5,877 nucleotides of DNA from Oscillospiraceae bacterium (lineage in GTDB: Bacteria; Bacillota; Clostridia; Oscillospirales; Ruminococcaceae). The translations under genes and the position numbers were made by a program. Under the pieces are notes generated by a model that worked only from the letters and a program-made list of their open reading frames with translations, was not told the DNA's origin and did no database searches. This document shows positions 1 through 5,877 of the stretch, one piece after another. The stretch spans positions 1 to 5,877 of the forward strand of contig JAEDNF010000113.1 in assembly GCA_016302655.1 (NCBI GenBank). The letters run 5' to 3'. How positions within the stretch are numbered: the first letter of the stretch is position 1; the number at the start of each line of letters is the position of its first letter.

Positions 1-461
1 ATTGCAGCGTAATGGGAAAATTTGCGGTAGCACAGCTCGGTCACAAGAGCTATACGCCTACTGTAATTTCGGTAGGCAGTACCACAAATCTATTGCTTGA
101 GATGGATTCGCTCGAAAAGCAATGTACCGCTATCGACGAATATATAGAAAAAATAAATGCTTCTATCGAATTTTTGCAGGAAAAGAAACGCAACGGCGAA
201 CACCTTGACGCCGAAAAAGAGGCTTACATCTCCTCTGCTATACGACTCAAAGTGCAGAAGGGCATGGATAAAAAGCCGCTGAGAGCAAGAATTGACGAAA
301 TTCAGAAGATAATCAACGCAAAGGAAAATCTGTCGGTGAAGGTCACAAAGTGCATTTATCCAAATGTAAGGATAAATCTTAACAGCTTTACCACCACCAC
401 ATCGGCAGAATACGGCAAGTGCAACATTATATGCGGACCAAACGATATAGAGTTCAGGTAA
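1..461 (+). CDS. DUF342/FapA-family protein, C-terminal part (5' end outside window)
   Basis: About 152 codons are visible, and the frame is open to the left edge (Cys-Ser-Val precede the first ATG at 12), so that ATG is probably internal and the gene starts upstream. The fragment begins with what looks like the last strands of a DUF342 beta-helix (GHKSYTPTVISVG, resembling the usual 'GS..GTPT.I.VG' ending). A charged, probably coiled-coil helical stretch follows (about nt 100-345, rich in Lys, Glu and Ile), and then a short beta-rich tail (KCIYPNVRINLNS ... CNIICGPNDIEFR) like the 'YPGV.I.IG...GEI.F' tail of the family. DUF342 proteins are named after FapA (flagellar assembly protein A), but many come from non-flagellated bacteria and their biochemical role is poorly defined. 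No flagellar gene is visible here, so I do not assign the flagellar role. The next gene starts 25 bases downstream with no terminator between, suggesting co-transcription. The family call rests on remembered motifs and overall architecture. Confidence 0.75.
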   Translation, partial: CSVMGKFAVAQLGHKSYTPTVISVGSTTNLLLEMDSLEKQCTAIDEYIEKINASIEFLQEKKRNGEHLDAEKEAYISSAIRLKVQKGMDKKPLRARIDEIQKIINAKENLSVKVTKCIYPNVRINLNSFTTTTSAEYGKCNIICGPNDIEFR

Positions 462-486
462 GCATATAAGAAGAAAGGCAAAGTTT

Positions 487-3400
487 ATGACGGCAACAGT
501 AAAAAGCAGGTATATAACGGCTGTAAAATGGCTTACGGCAATATTATGCGCTGTGCTTTTCGCAGTTGCCGTTTGCTGTTTTGCTTCTACCCGTGCTGAA
601 GCGGCGTCGATTTCTTCCTGCACGGTATCGTCGATAAGCAGTTACACCTACACAGGAAGTGCGATAAAGCCAGCCCCTACCGTAAAATACGGCAGTAAAA
701 CGCTTAAAGCAGGTACAGACTACACGCTAAGCTACAAGAACAATATCAATGCCGGTACGGCTTATGTTACTATCACAGGCAAGGGCAGTTACAGCGGCTC
801 TGTCAGAAAGTCGTTTACCATAAAACCTGCCGTCATATATAAAGCCTGCACCTTCTACAAAATTGCTACGCAGTATTATACAGGCTCCGAGCTTAAGCCT
901 GTGCCGAAAATAAAAAACGGCACGACCGCACTTGTAAGCGGCAAGGATTTCACGCTGTCGTATGTAGACAACATAAATAAAGGCACAGCAAAGGTATATA
1001 TCACCGGAAAGGGCAACTACTCAGGCAGATGCTCTCTTAAATTCACGATAACCGCAAGACCGGTATCAATGCTCAGCATAAGCGTTGCAAGCGTGCAATA
1101 CACAGGTAAGGCATTAACTCCCGCGCTCACTGTGAAGTACGGCAGTACAAGCTATACAAATAACAAGGACTACACCGTAACATATAAGAACAATGTCAAT
1201 ATCGGCACAGCGACGGCAATTATTACAGGAAAAAACAGGCTCAGCGGCACAAGAACAGTTACCTTTAAAATCAACCCCATACCGCTGACAAAAGCAACCC
1301 TTTCCTGTGCTTCGTCACTTACATATAACGGCTCAGCACAGACTCCGGCGGTAACGGTGAAATACGGTACTACCGTGCTGAAAAAAGGCACAGACTATAC
1401 TGTTTCGTATAAAAACAACAAAAACGCAGGTACAGCAGTTGTAACTGTTACGGGTAAAGGACATTACAGCGGAACATTATCCAAAAATATCACCATTAAA
1501 AAGGCGGCGATAACGGATTCTGCCGTATCGGATATATCCGCACAGGCGTTCACGGGAAGTGCCTTAAGCCCCTCTCCTGTAGTAAAAATCGGTACAAACA
1601 CCCTCTCAGTCGGCACGGATTTCACACTGAGTTACAAAAACAATACTGCCATAGGTACAGCTACCGTTACAGTAACAGGCAGAGGCAACTACACAGGCAG
1701 TATAACAAGAACATTCGATATTATAGCAAGGGATATAAACACGGTAACTATCTCAGCCGCTGACGGTACCTATAACGCAAGCGAGATAACCCCCGATATA
1801 AGCGTTTGCTACGGCAAATATACCTTTACTGAAGGCACAGATTATACAGTGGTTTACGCTAACAACCTTAACGCAGGTACGGCAACTGCGACCGTCACGG
1901 GTAAAGGAGCTTTAAGCGGAAGCAAAACGGTTTCGTTTACAATAGAGCCGGCTGATATATCCTATGGTGCAAGCATCGGCATAAGCATCTCGGTGAGAAA
2001 TACTGTATATACCGGCTTTGAGCTGATTCCCGAAACTACAGTAAAATTCGGCGATGTAATATTAACCGAAAACACAGACTATACCCTTATGTTCAGCGAC
2101 AATATCAATGCCGGAAAAGGTACTGTCACTTTAAGCGGCAAAGGTAACTTTAAGGGAACAAATAAACGAACCTTTACAATAAACAAAGCGGATATTTCTG
2201 CCGCAACAGTTAAGGCAAGCGGAAAATATACTCCAAGCGGAGTTGATCTCACCGTAAATGCGAAATTAGGCGATTATACGCTTGGCAAAGACGAATATGA
2301 GTTCACCGCCCCCGAACATTCGGGAACATACAGCCTTACTTTAAACGGCGCAAAGAACTTCAGCGGCAGCAAGACTGTAAGCTGTAAAGTTGCAAAAGCA
2401 AATTTATCATCCGCAAAAGTAACAGTAACTAAAAACACAGGCAGCTCCGACTTCACGGTAAGCGTTGTCTTAGACGGCACCGAACTTATCCGTGATACGG
2501 ATTATACAGCAACTATTACCGAAAACACGACAGGTATCACCTGTGTAATTACCGGTAAGGGAGATTACACAGGCAAAGTAACAAACACAACCGTTATAGA
2601 CTATATTTCGGAATTTATGAATGCCAATGTTACTGTCGGAAGCGTAACCTACAACACAAGCGCTCAGCTTCCCTCCGTTACGGTAAAGATAAACGGCACA
2701 GCTCTTGTATCGGGTACGGATTATGTACTCAGCGCAACCAACAATATAAACGCAGGTACTGCTGCTGCAGTACTGACGGGAAAGGGCAAATATGCCGGAG
2801 CAAGCAGAAGCGTAAGCTTCGAGATACTCCCTGCCCAGATATCCTCAGCATCTATCAGCTGTGCAGATCAGGTCTATACCGGAATTGGCATTGCCCCGAT
2901 TCCGACAATAACATATAAAGGCAAGACGCTCACCGTCGGTACGGATTTTTATATGAGCGGATATTCAAACATTGTAAATATCGGCACGGCGTCCTTTACC
3001 GTAAAGGGCAAGGGCAACTTCACCGGAACGGCAAGCGGTACATTTAAGATAATCAGCGCAGACAGTATGGAATCCCTCGTTAAGCAACGCCTTGACGAAA
3101 TGATGGATGGTCTGTGGGACAGAAAGATAAACGATTATATGCACAGCTATAAGCTCGGCAATTATTACAACACAAATCTTACCTCCCCCTGCACCTGTCA
3201 CAGCTACTGTGAAACCGGATATGAAAGCGGCTGTACCTGCCTTATAGGACGAAGCAATGTGCTTAATAATTCGGGTATTCAATGCTGCGGCTTTACTCTT
3301 GAGGTGTTTGAATATCTGTTCGGCAAAACCAACGGCACAGGCGAAAACACGCTTACTATAAAGAACCGTTCAGACGGAAACTGGACAGAAGAAGCACTCA

Positions 3401-3642
3401 AAAAGTGGATGACCGATACCTTCCGACCGGGCGATTATCTCGCATACGATAACATAATGTACGGTTATCCGCATTATGTTACAATATACTCCGTAGATAC
3501 CGACGGTATATGGGTATATGAGGCAAACTACGGCGGCAGATGCAAGATAAACTTCCGTAAGTTCACTTTCAAGGAGATATACGAGCAGACAGACGGACTG
3601 TGGCACAGAACGCCGAATAATTATGAGCTGTCGCAGTATTGA
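487..3642 (+). CDS. Secreted Ig-like repeat protein with C-terminal papain-fold cysteine peptidase/amidase domain
   Basis: The 1051-residue product has a Sec signal peptide: basic N-terminus (K6, R8, K15), hydrophobic core about residues 16-33, and likely cleavage after A39 (TRAEA|A). Residues 42-859 are eleven tandem Ig-like modules. Residues 860-1051 form a separate domain with a helical start, a Cys cluster (C902, C904, C908, C916, C918, plus H905), and then QCCGF (C933/C934) opening a predicted helix, FRPGD (979-983), HYVTIYSVD (H996) and WVYEANYGG (N1014). The Cys...His...Asn order and the 'C-x-G-F ... RPGD ... H-x-V' pattern fit CHAP/NlpC-P60-like papain-fold enzymes, so cleavage of peptide or peptidoglycan amide bonds outside the cell is likely but inferred. 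No LPXTG, SLH or dockerin motif and no C-terminal membrane helix is seen, so it may be released or held non-covalently. The start is supported by AGAAAGG at 472-478, 8 bases before ATG. It is probably co-transcribed with the upstream DUF342 gene and ends at the terminator at 3655. Confidence 0.88.
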   Translation: MTATVKSRYITAVKWLTAILCAVLFAVAVCCFASTRAEAASISSCTVSSISSYTYTGSAIKPAPTVKYGSKTLKAGTDYTLSYKNNINAGTAYVTITGKGSYSGSVRKSFTIKPAVIYKACTFYKIATQYYTGSELKPVPKIKNGTTALVSGKDFTLSYVDNINKGTAKVYITGKGNYSGRCSLKFTITARPVSMLSISVASVQYTGKALTPALTVKYGSTSYTNNKDYTVTYKNNVNIGTATAIITGKNRLSGTRTVTFKINPIPLTKATLSCASSLTYNGSAQTPAVTVKYGTTVLKKGTDYTVSYKNNKNAGTAVVTVTGKGHYSGTLSKNITIKKAAITDSAVSDISAQAFTGSALSPSPVVKIGTNTLSVGTDFTLSYKNNTAIGTATVTVTGRGNYTGSITRTFDIIARDINTVTISAADGTYNASEITPDISVCYGKYTFTEGTDYTVVYANNLNAGTATATVTGKGALSGSKTVSFTIEPADISYGASIGISISVRNTVYTGFELIPETTVKFGDVILTENTDYTLMFSDNINAGKGTVTLSGKGNFKGTNKRTFTINKADISAATVKASGKYTPSGVDLTVNAKLGDYTLGKDEYEFTAPEHSGTYSLTLNGAKNFSGSKTVSCKVAKANLSSAKVTVTKNTGSSDFTVSVVLDGTELIRDTDYTATITENTTGITCVITGKGDYTGKVTNTTVIDYISEFMNANVTVGSVTYNTSAQLPSVTVKINGTALVSGTDYVLSATNNINAGTAAAVLTGKGKYAGASRSVSFEILPAQISSASISCADQVYTGIGIAPIPTITYKGKTLTVGTDFYMSGYSNIVNIGTASFTVKGKGNFTGTASGTFKIISADSMESLVKQRLDEMMDGLWDRKINDYMHSYKLGNYYNTNLTSPCTCHSYCETGYESGCTCLIGRSNVLNNSGIQCCGFTLEVFEYLFGKTNGTGENTLTIKNRSDGNWTEEALKKWMTDTFRPGDYLAYDNIMYGYPHYVTIYSVDTDGIWVYEANYGGRCKINFRKFTFKEIYEQTDGLWHRTPNNYELSQY
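610..3063 (+). repeat. Array of eleven tandem Ig-like modules within the secreted protein
   Basis: Module boundaries (residues; nt): 1, 42-116, 610-834; 2, 117-193, 835-1065; 3, 194-266, 1066-1284; 4, 267-341, 1285-1509; 5, 342-416, 1510-1734; 6, 417-490, 1735-1956; 7, 491-569, 1957-2193; 8, 570-639, 2194-2403; 9, 640-707, 2404-2607; 10, 708-784, 2608-2838; 11, 785-859, 2839-3063. The recurring core is YTG, then P..TVKYG, GTDYT, YKNN.NAGTA, TGKGNYSG and F.I, alternating in the way beta-sandwich strands would. Modules 1-7, 10 and 11 keep most landmarks, while 8 and 9 are degenerate. Copies are clearly diverged at the DNA level, so this is an old protein-domain array and not a DNA satellite. 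Such modules in clostridial surface proteins are usually treated as stalks or adhesive spacers; the role here is inferred. Confidence 0.9.
3064..3639 (+). other. Cysteine-rich segment plus papain-like catalytic domain (residues 860-1051)
   Basis: This is the enzymatic part of the secreted protein. Residues 860-895 look like an amphipathic helical lead-in. Residues 902-918 carry CTCH...C...CTC, five cysteines and one histidine within 17 residues. C933 (nt 3283-3285) sits where NlpC/P60 and CHAP enzymes have the nucleophile (their D-C-S-G becomes Q-C-C-G). H996 (nt 3472-3474) starts a strand like the catalytic His strand, and N1014 (nt 3526-3528) in EANYGG could be the third, orienting residue. 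C934 could compete for the nucleophile role. One further cysteine, C1019, follows. Assignment is by motif spacing only; substrate is unknown. Confidence 0.65.
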
Positions 3643-3654
3643 TTTAAATACGAT

Positions 3655-3685
3655 AAACCGTGTAGAATAAATCTGCACGGTTTTT
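3655..3685 (+). terminator. Intrinsic terminator after the Ig-array protein gene
   Basis: The left arm AACCGTGTAGA (3656-3666) and right arm TCTGCACGGTT (3672-3682) pair over 11 positions with one G-U wobble, around a 5-base loop (ATAAA). An extra A-U pair (3655/3683) extends the base, and the right arm runs into a TTTTT tract (3681-3685). It begins 13 bases after the stop codon, as expected for a transcription end. Confidence 0.88.
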
Positions 3686-3711
3686 ATATCATATACTTTT
3701 TGAGACAGAAA

Positions 3712-3729
3712 ATTTTCATATCATTTTCA
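3712..3729 (+). promoter_or_regulatory. Possible operator: ATTTTCA direct repeat upstream of promoter
   Basis: Two exact ATTTTCA heptamers (3712-3718 and 3723-3729) are spaced 11 bp start to start, about one helical turn, and end 19 bp before the -35 box. The first overlaps a perfect palindrome GAAAATTTTC (3708-3717). This could be a regulator site or simply part of an A/T-rich UP-like region; the low-complexity composition makes chance occurrence plausible. Confidence 0.25.
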
Positions 3730-3748
3730 AAAAATATATTAAAACAGA

Positions 3749-3776
3749 TTGACTTTCGTTTTTATGGTGATATAAT
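3749..3776 (+). promoter_or_regulatory. Strong vegetative-type (sigma-A) promoter for the 302-residue protein
   Basis: The -35 box TTGACT (3749-3754, one mismatch to TTGACA) is separated by 16 bp from a perfect -10 box TATAAT (3771-3776). The -10 is preceded by TGA, giving an extended -10 (TGATATAAT, 3768-3776). A/T-rich sequence just upstream (3721-3747) could act as an UP element. Transcription would start near 3783, leaving a roughly 45-base leader before the ATG at 3829. Confidence 0.85.
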
Positions 3777-3814
3777 AATTGTAGAGAAAACGCTTTATCA
3801 ATAATATCTGCACA

Positions 3815-3821
3815 AAAGGAG
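3815..3821 (+). promoter_or_regulatory. Ribosome binding site for the 302-residue protein
   Basis: AAAGGAG lies 7 bases before the ATG at 3829, near-ideal spacing. It fixes the start codon, which directly precedes the membrane anchor segment. Confidence 0.85.
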
Positions 3822-3828
3822 TAATATC

Positions 3829-4737
3829 ATGTCTAAATTCCAGAAAATCATTATAGCAATTTGCCTTCTTGTAATTGTAGTTCTCGGTGCGGCGATAATT
3901 TTTGTGTTTAACACAACATCCGAAGCAATCAAGATATGCGGAACTTTCACCGATATCAGCAAAGCAACCGGCGACTTGGATTATGACGCATTGCCTCACA
4001 CAGAGATAAGCGTTGACGCTGAAATAACAAAAAACGCCTTTGCCGTGACGGGTGCAGAAGGTACGGTAAAAATCGGCGATACCGAATATAAGCTGTCATC
4101 TGCAAGCTCCGACAGCTCAAACATATACCTTCGCTCAAAGAATGACGCAGGCTATTTTGATGTCACCATTCAGATGGCGAAAGGTACGGAAAGTGCGGTC
4201 ATCAGCGTATTGCCCTCACAGTCCGGTTCGGATAATTCAATGTGGGCAGGTCCCGCAAGCGATGAAAAGAGCCTTGACAGCATACTCAAAGAGCAGAATA
4301 TTGTAAATTATTCTGACACTAAGCTACTCAAAGAAATAAACCTTTCCGGTTCGTTCACCGATATTTACGGCGAGTATGGGGTAGATATGTATGACGAGCT
4401 TCCGCACAGAGAGGTCAGCGTAAACGCTAAGGTAAAGGTAAACGCATACGGCAGAGAATATGCCGAGGGAAGCGTTGTGATTGAGGGAAAAGAATACACA
4501 ATAAACTATCTGAGCCGTGACAACAGCTATGGGAAGAACAGACTGTTCCTAACCTGCAACGATTTTGAAAAAACCCGTATGCTTGTTATGATACAAACGA
4601 TCGACACCTCCCAGCATATCAGCATACAGGTAACAAATTATGAAGGGGATACCGTAAAAAGTCATTATTTGCTGATAGGTCTGACAAAAGATAAAAATGA
4701 ATTTGAGCAAGCGCTCAAAGAGCTGTCGTATATATAA
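3829..4737 (+). CDS. Membrane-anchored protein of unknown function with two tandem homologous domains
   Basis: I do not recognise this 302-residue protein. Residues 1-6 are basic (MSKFQK), and residues 7-27 form one strongly hydrophobic segment with no obvious signal peptidase site or lipobox, so it is probably an N-terminal anchor with the rest outside the cell. The outer part is an internal duplication. Copy A (about residues 34-130) and copy B (about 170-269) share GTFTDI/GSFTDI, then DYDALPHTEISVDAEI versus MYDELPHREVSVNAKV, then EGTVKIGDTEY versus EGSVVIEGKEY, then a beta-rich half ending in VISV/ISIQV. A polar linker (131-168) joins them, and a short tail containing a helix (about 286-300, KDKNEFEQALKEL) follows. 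Predicted character is mostly beta, with no catalytic motif apparent. It has its own promoter at 3749-3776, a ribosome binding site at 3815 and a terminator at 4751, so it appears monocistronic. It could be a ligand-binding, adhesion or envelope-stress protein, but nothing visible decides this. Confidence 0.88.
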   Translation: MSKFQKIIIAICLLVIVVLGAAIIFVFNTTSEAIKICGTFTDISKATGDLDYDALPHTEISVDAEITKNAFAVTGAEGTVKIGDTEYKLSSASSDSSNIYLRSKNDAGYFDVTIQMAKGTESAVISVLPSQSGSDNSMWAGPASDEKSLDSILKEQNIVNYSDTKLLKEINLSGSFTDIYGEYGVDMYDELPHREVSVNAKVKVNAYGREYAEGSVVIEGKEYTINYLSRDNSYGKNRLFLTCNDFEKTRMLVMIQTIDTSQHISIQVTNYEGDTVKSHYLLIGLTKDKNEFEQALKELSYI

Positions 4738-4750
4738 TTCCGATAAGTCT

Positions 4751-4784
4751 AAAGCGGTCGTGAACCTTGTTCACGACCGCTTTT
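4751..4784. terminator. Bidirectional intrinsic terminator between convergent genes
   Basis: A perfect 15-bp inverted repeat (left arm 4751-4765, right arm 4769-4783) closes on a 3-base loop (CTT). On the + strand the stem ends in TTTT and then GTGCTT. On the - strand it ends in TTT and then AGACTTATC. It lies 13 bases after the stop of the 302-residue protein and 14 bases after the end of gltX on the opposite strand, so one hairpin plausibly ends both transcripts. The U-tracts are short, but the stem is very stable. Confidence 0.88.
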
Positions 4785-4797
4785 GTGCTTATTCACT

Positions 4798-5877
4798 TTA
4801 CTTTCCAATTGCCGCTTTCAGCCGCTTCAGCGTTTCTTCTTCTCCGAGCAGCTGCATTATCGTATATAGGTCGGGCGAGTTCTTCCTGCCTGTTATGGCA
4901 ACTCTCAGTATTCCGCAGGCATCTGCTACAGAGCCTTTGAAGTTTTCGGGAGAAGCCTTGTACTCCTTTATATTCGGGCAGAAGCCTAAGGGTTCGCCCA
5001 CCGCCTTTACGCCGTCAAACCACGCACTGCTATCTGCGCTGTGGTCGTAAGCAGAGATATACGCATTGATAAACTCGTCACGGTCAGCCGCTGTCAGCTT
5101 TTCGTCAAACTCGTAGCCGTCTACTCCGTCGCCGTAGAGATAAGGGAACATCTCCGAAAGGTCGCTCCACTTTGCTATATCCTTGCGGACTTTTTTGCCG
5201 TTATACTTCCACAGCTTTATGCTCTCTCTGAACTTATCGGGCGAAGCGGTAATATAAGCGTTCAGCTTTTCATCGTTGTCTGCCGCCCATGCGCTTATCT
5301 CGTCAAACAGCGTTTCCTCGCTCATCTTGGCTATTACATCACGGCTTACGCTTGACAGCTTATCCATATCGAACAGCGCACCGCTGACGGGCATCTTTTC
5401 AAGCTTGAACTTGAACAGCGACATATCGGCGTCGGGATTTTTCATTCTCCACTCCTCATAATTGGAGTTTGCGATAGTCATAAGATACTCAAGCACCGAT
5501 GAAACAGGGAAGCCCGACTTTGAATAATAGGATACGCTTGCCTCGGGATCTTTTCTCTTGCTGAGCTTTCTCTTCTTGTTCTCGCCGCCGTCAAGCTTCA
5601 TAATAGGCGCTATATGAGCGTATTTCGGCATTTTCAGTCCGCTTACTCTGAACAGCTGTTCGTGCAGAGGGTAGGAGCTTATCCACTCGTCGCCTCTTAT
5701 AACATGGGTCGTTCCCATAAGATAATCGTCAACCACATGGGCATAGTGGTATGTAGGTATACCGTCGGATTTCAGCAGTACCACATCCATTATGTTTTCG
5801 GGCATCTCGATATTGCCTCTGATAAGATCACGGCAGGTTATCTTGTTCTCTGCGTTTCCGTCTGAGCGAAGACGAAG
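4798..5877 (-). CDS. gltX: Glutamate--tRNA ligase (GluRS), 5' end outside window
   Basis: GluRS charges tRNA-Glu with glutamate using ATP in the cytoplasm and is a class I synthetase. The visible 359 residues (frame open at 5877; the first in-frame ATG at 5803-5805 is internal) start with LRLRSDG and DLIRGNIEMPEN, continue with MDVVLLKSDGIPTYHYAHVVDD and HVIRGDEW, and reach the class I signature KLSKRK (nt 5551-5568, the KMSKS equivalent that binds ATP). These are catalytic-core landmarks of GluRS. The C-terminal half is the helical anticodon-binding region and ends with the typical GILRVAITGRKNSPDL...IMQLLGEE...RLKAAIGK. The Rossmann-fold N-terminus with the HIGH motif is missing only because of the window edge. 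About 235 residues lie beyond KLSKRK, normal for the family. Some bacteria use a non-discriminating GluRS that also charges tRNA-Gln for the GatCAB pathway; that cannot be judged here. The gene converges on the 302-residue protein gene and shares the hairpin at 4751-4783. Confidence 0.96.
   Translation of the reverse strand, partial: LRLRSDGNAENKITCRDLIRGNIEMPENIMDVVLLKSDGIPTYHYAHVVDDYLMGTTHVIRGDEWISSYPLHEQLFRVSGLKMPKYAHIAPIMKLDGGENKKRKLSKRKDPEASVSYYSKSGFPVSSVLEYLMTIANSNYEEWRMKNPDADMSLFKFKLEKMPVSGALFDMDKLSSVSRDVIAKMSEETLFDEISAWAADNDEKLNAYITASPDKFRESIKLWKYNGKKVRKDIAKWSDLSEMFPYLYGDGVDGYEFDEKLTAADRDEFINAYISAYDHSADSSAWFDGVKAVGEPLGFCPNIKEYKASPENFKGSVADACGILRVAITGRKNSPDLYTIMQLLGEEETLKRLKAAIGK

Noticed and set aside
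12..14. ATG at 12 as the true start of the first gene
   Set aside because: The frame stays open to the left edge and the protein begins mid-domain for a DUF342 protein, so a partial gene is the better reading.
565..579. Lipoprotein-type cleavage at Cys30/Cys31 of the Ig-array protein
   Set aside because: The residues before Cys30 (Val-Ala-Val) lack the small Gly/Ala/Ser needed at -1, and a normal signal peptidase I site (AEA|A) follows at residues 37-40.
90..623. 177-codon open frame on the - strand
   Set aside because: It overlaps the DUF342 gene and the start of the Ig-array gene antisense, has no recognisable domain, and the + strand frames have family motifs and a ribosome binding site.
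610..3063. Periodic ~225-base similarity as a CRISPR or DNA satellite
   Set aside because: Similarity is at protein level in one continuous frame, with diverged codons and no short identical repeats separated by spacers.
4751..4784. Perfect 15-bp inverted repeat as an attachment site or transposon end
   Set aside because: Its position between two convergent stop codons and the flanking T-tract fit a shared terminator, and no recombinase or target duplication is present.
4697..5050. + strand 117-codon open frame overlapping the gltX 3' end
   Set aside because: It runs through the terminator hairpin and is antisense to well-recognised GluRS sequence; no ribosome binding site or domain seen.

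Overview
This window looks like chromosome from a gut-type Clostridia (Bacillota), most plausibly an Oscillospiraceae/Ruminococcaceae relative such as Ruminococcus or [Eubacterium] siraeum. That is inferred from moderate G+C, AGGAG-type ribosome binding sites, a long secreted protein built of Ig-like 'YTG...GTDYT...YKNN...TGKGNYSG' modules (a style common in these bacteria), and a clostridial-looking glutamyl-tRNA synthetase. No phage, transposon, CRISPR or RNA gene is visible.

Layout. (1) Positions 1-461 (+) hold the C-terminal end of a DUF342/FapA-type protein that begins before the window. (2) After a 25-base gap with a ribosome binding site, 487-3642 (+) encodes a 1051-residue exported protein: signal peptide, eleven tandem ~68-79-residue Ig-like modules, then a cysteine-rich segment and a papain-fold (CHAP/NlpC-like) cysteine peptidase or amidase domain. 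An intrinsic terminator follows at 3655-3685. (3) A 302-residue membrane-anchored protein of unknown function (3829-4737, +) has its own strong extended -10 promoter (3749-3776) and contains two diverged copies of one ~100-residue domain. (4) A 15-bp perfect hairpin at 4751-4783 lies between this gene and the convergent gltX (4798-5877, -), which is cut at its 5' end by the window edge.

How they fit together. The DUF342 gene and the Ig-array protein are probably co-transcribed, but no functional link can be shown. The 302-residue protein appears to be a single-gene unit bounded by its own promoter and terminator. gltX is an unrelated housekeeping gene on the other strand. The parts most worth a second look are the Ig-array/cysteine-peptidase protein with its CxCHxxxC...CxC cluster, and the uncharacterised tandem-domain membrane protein. 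I do not see convincing evidence of a new multi-gene system.
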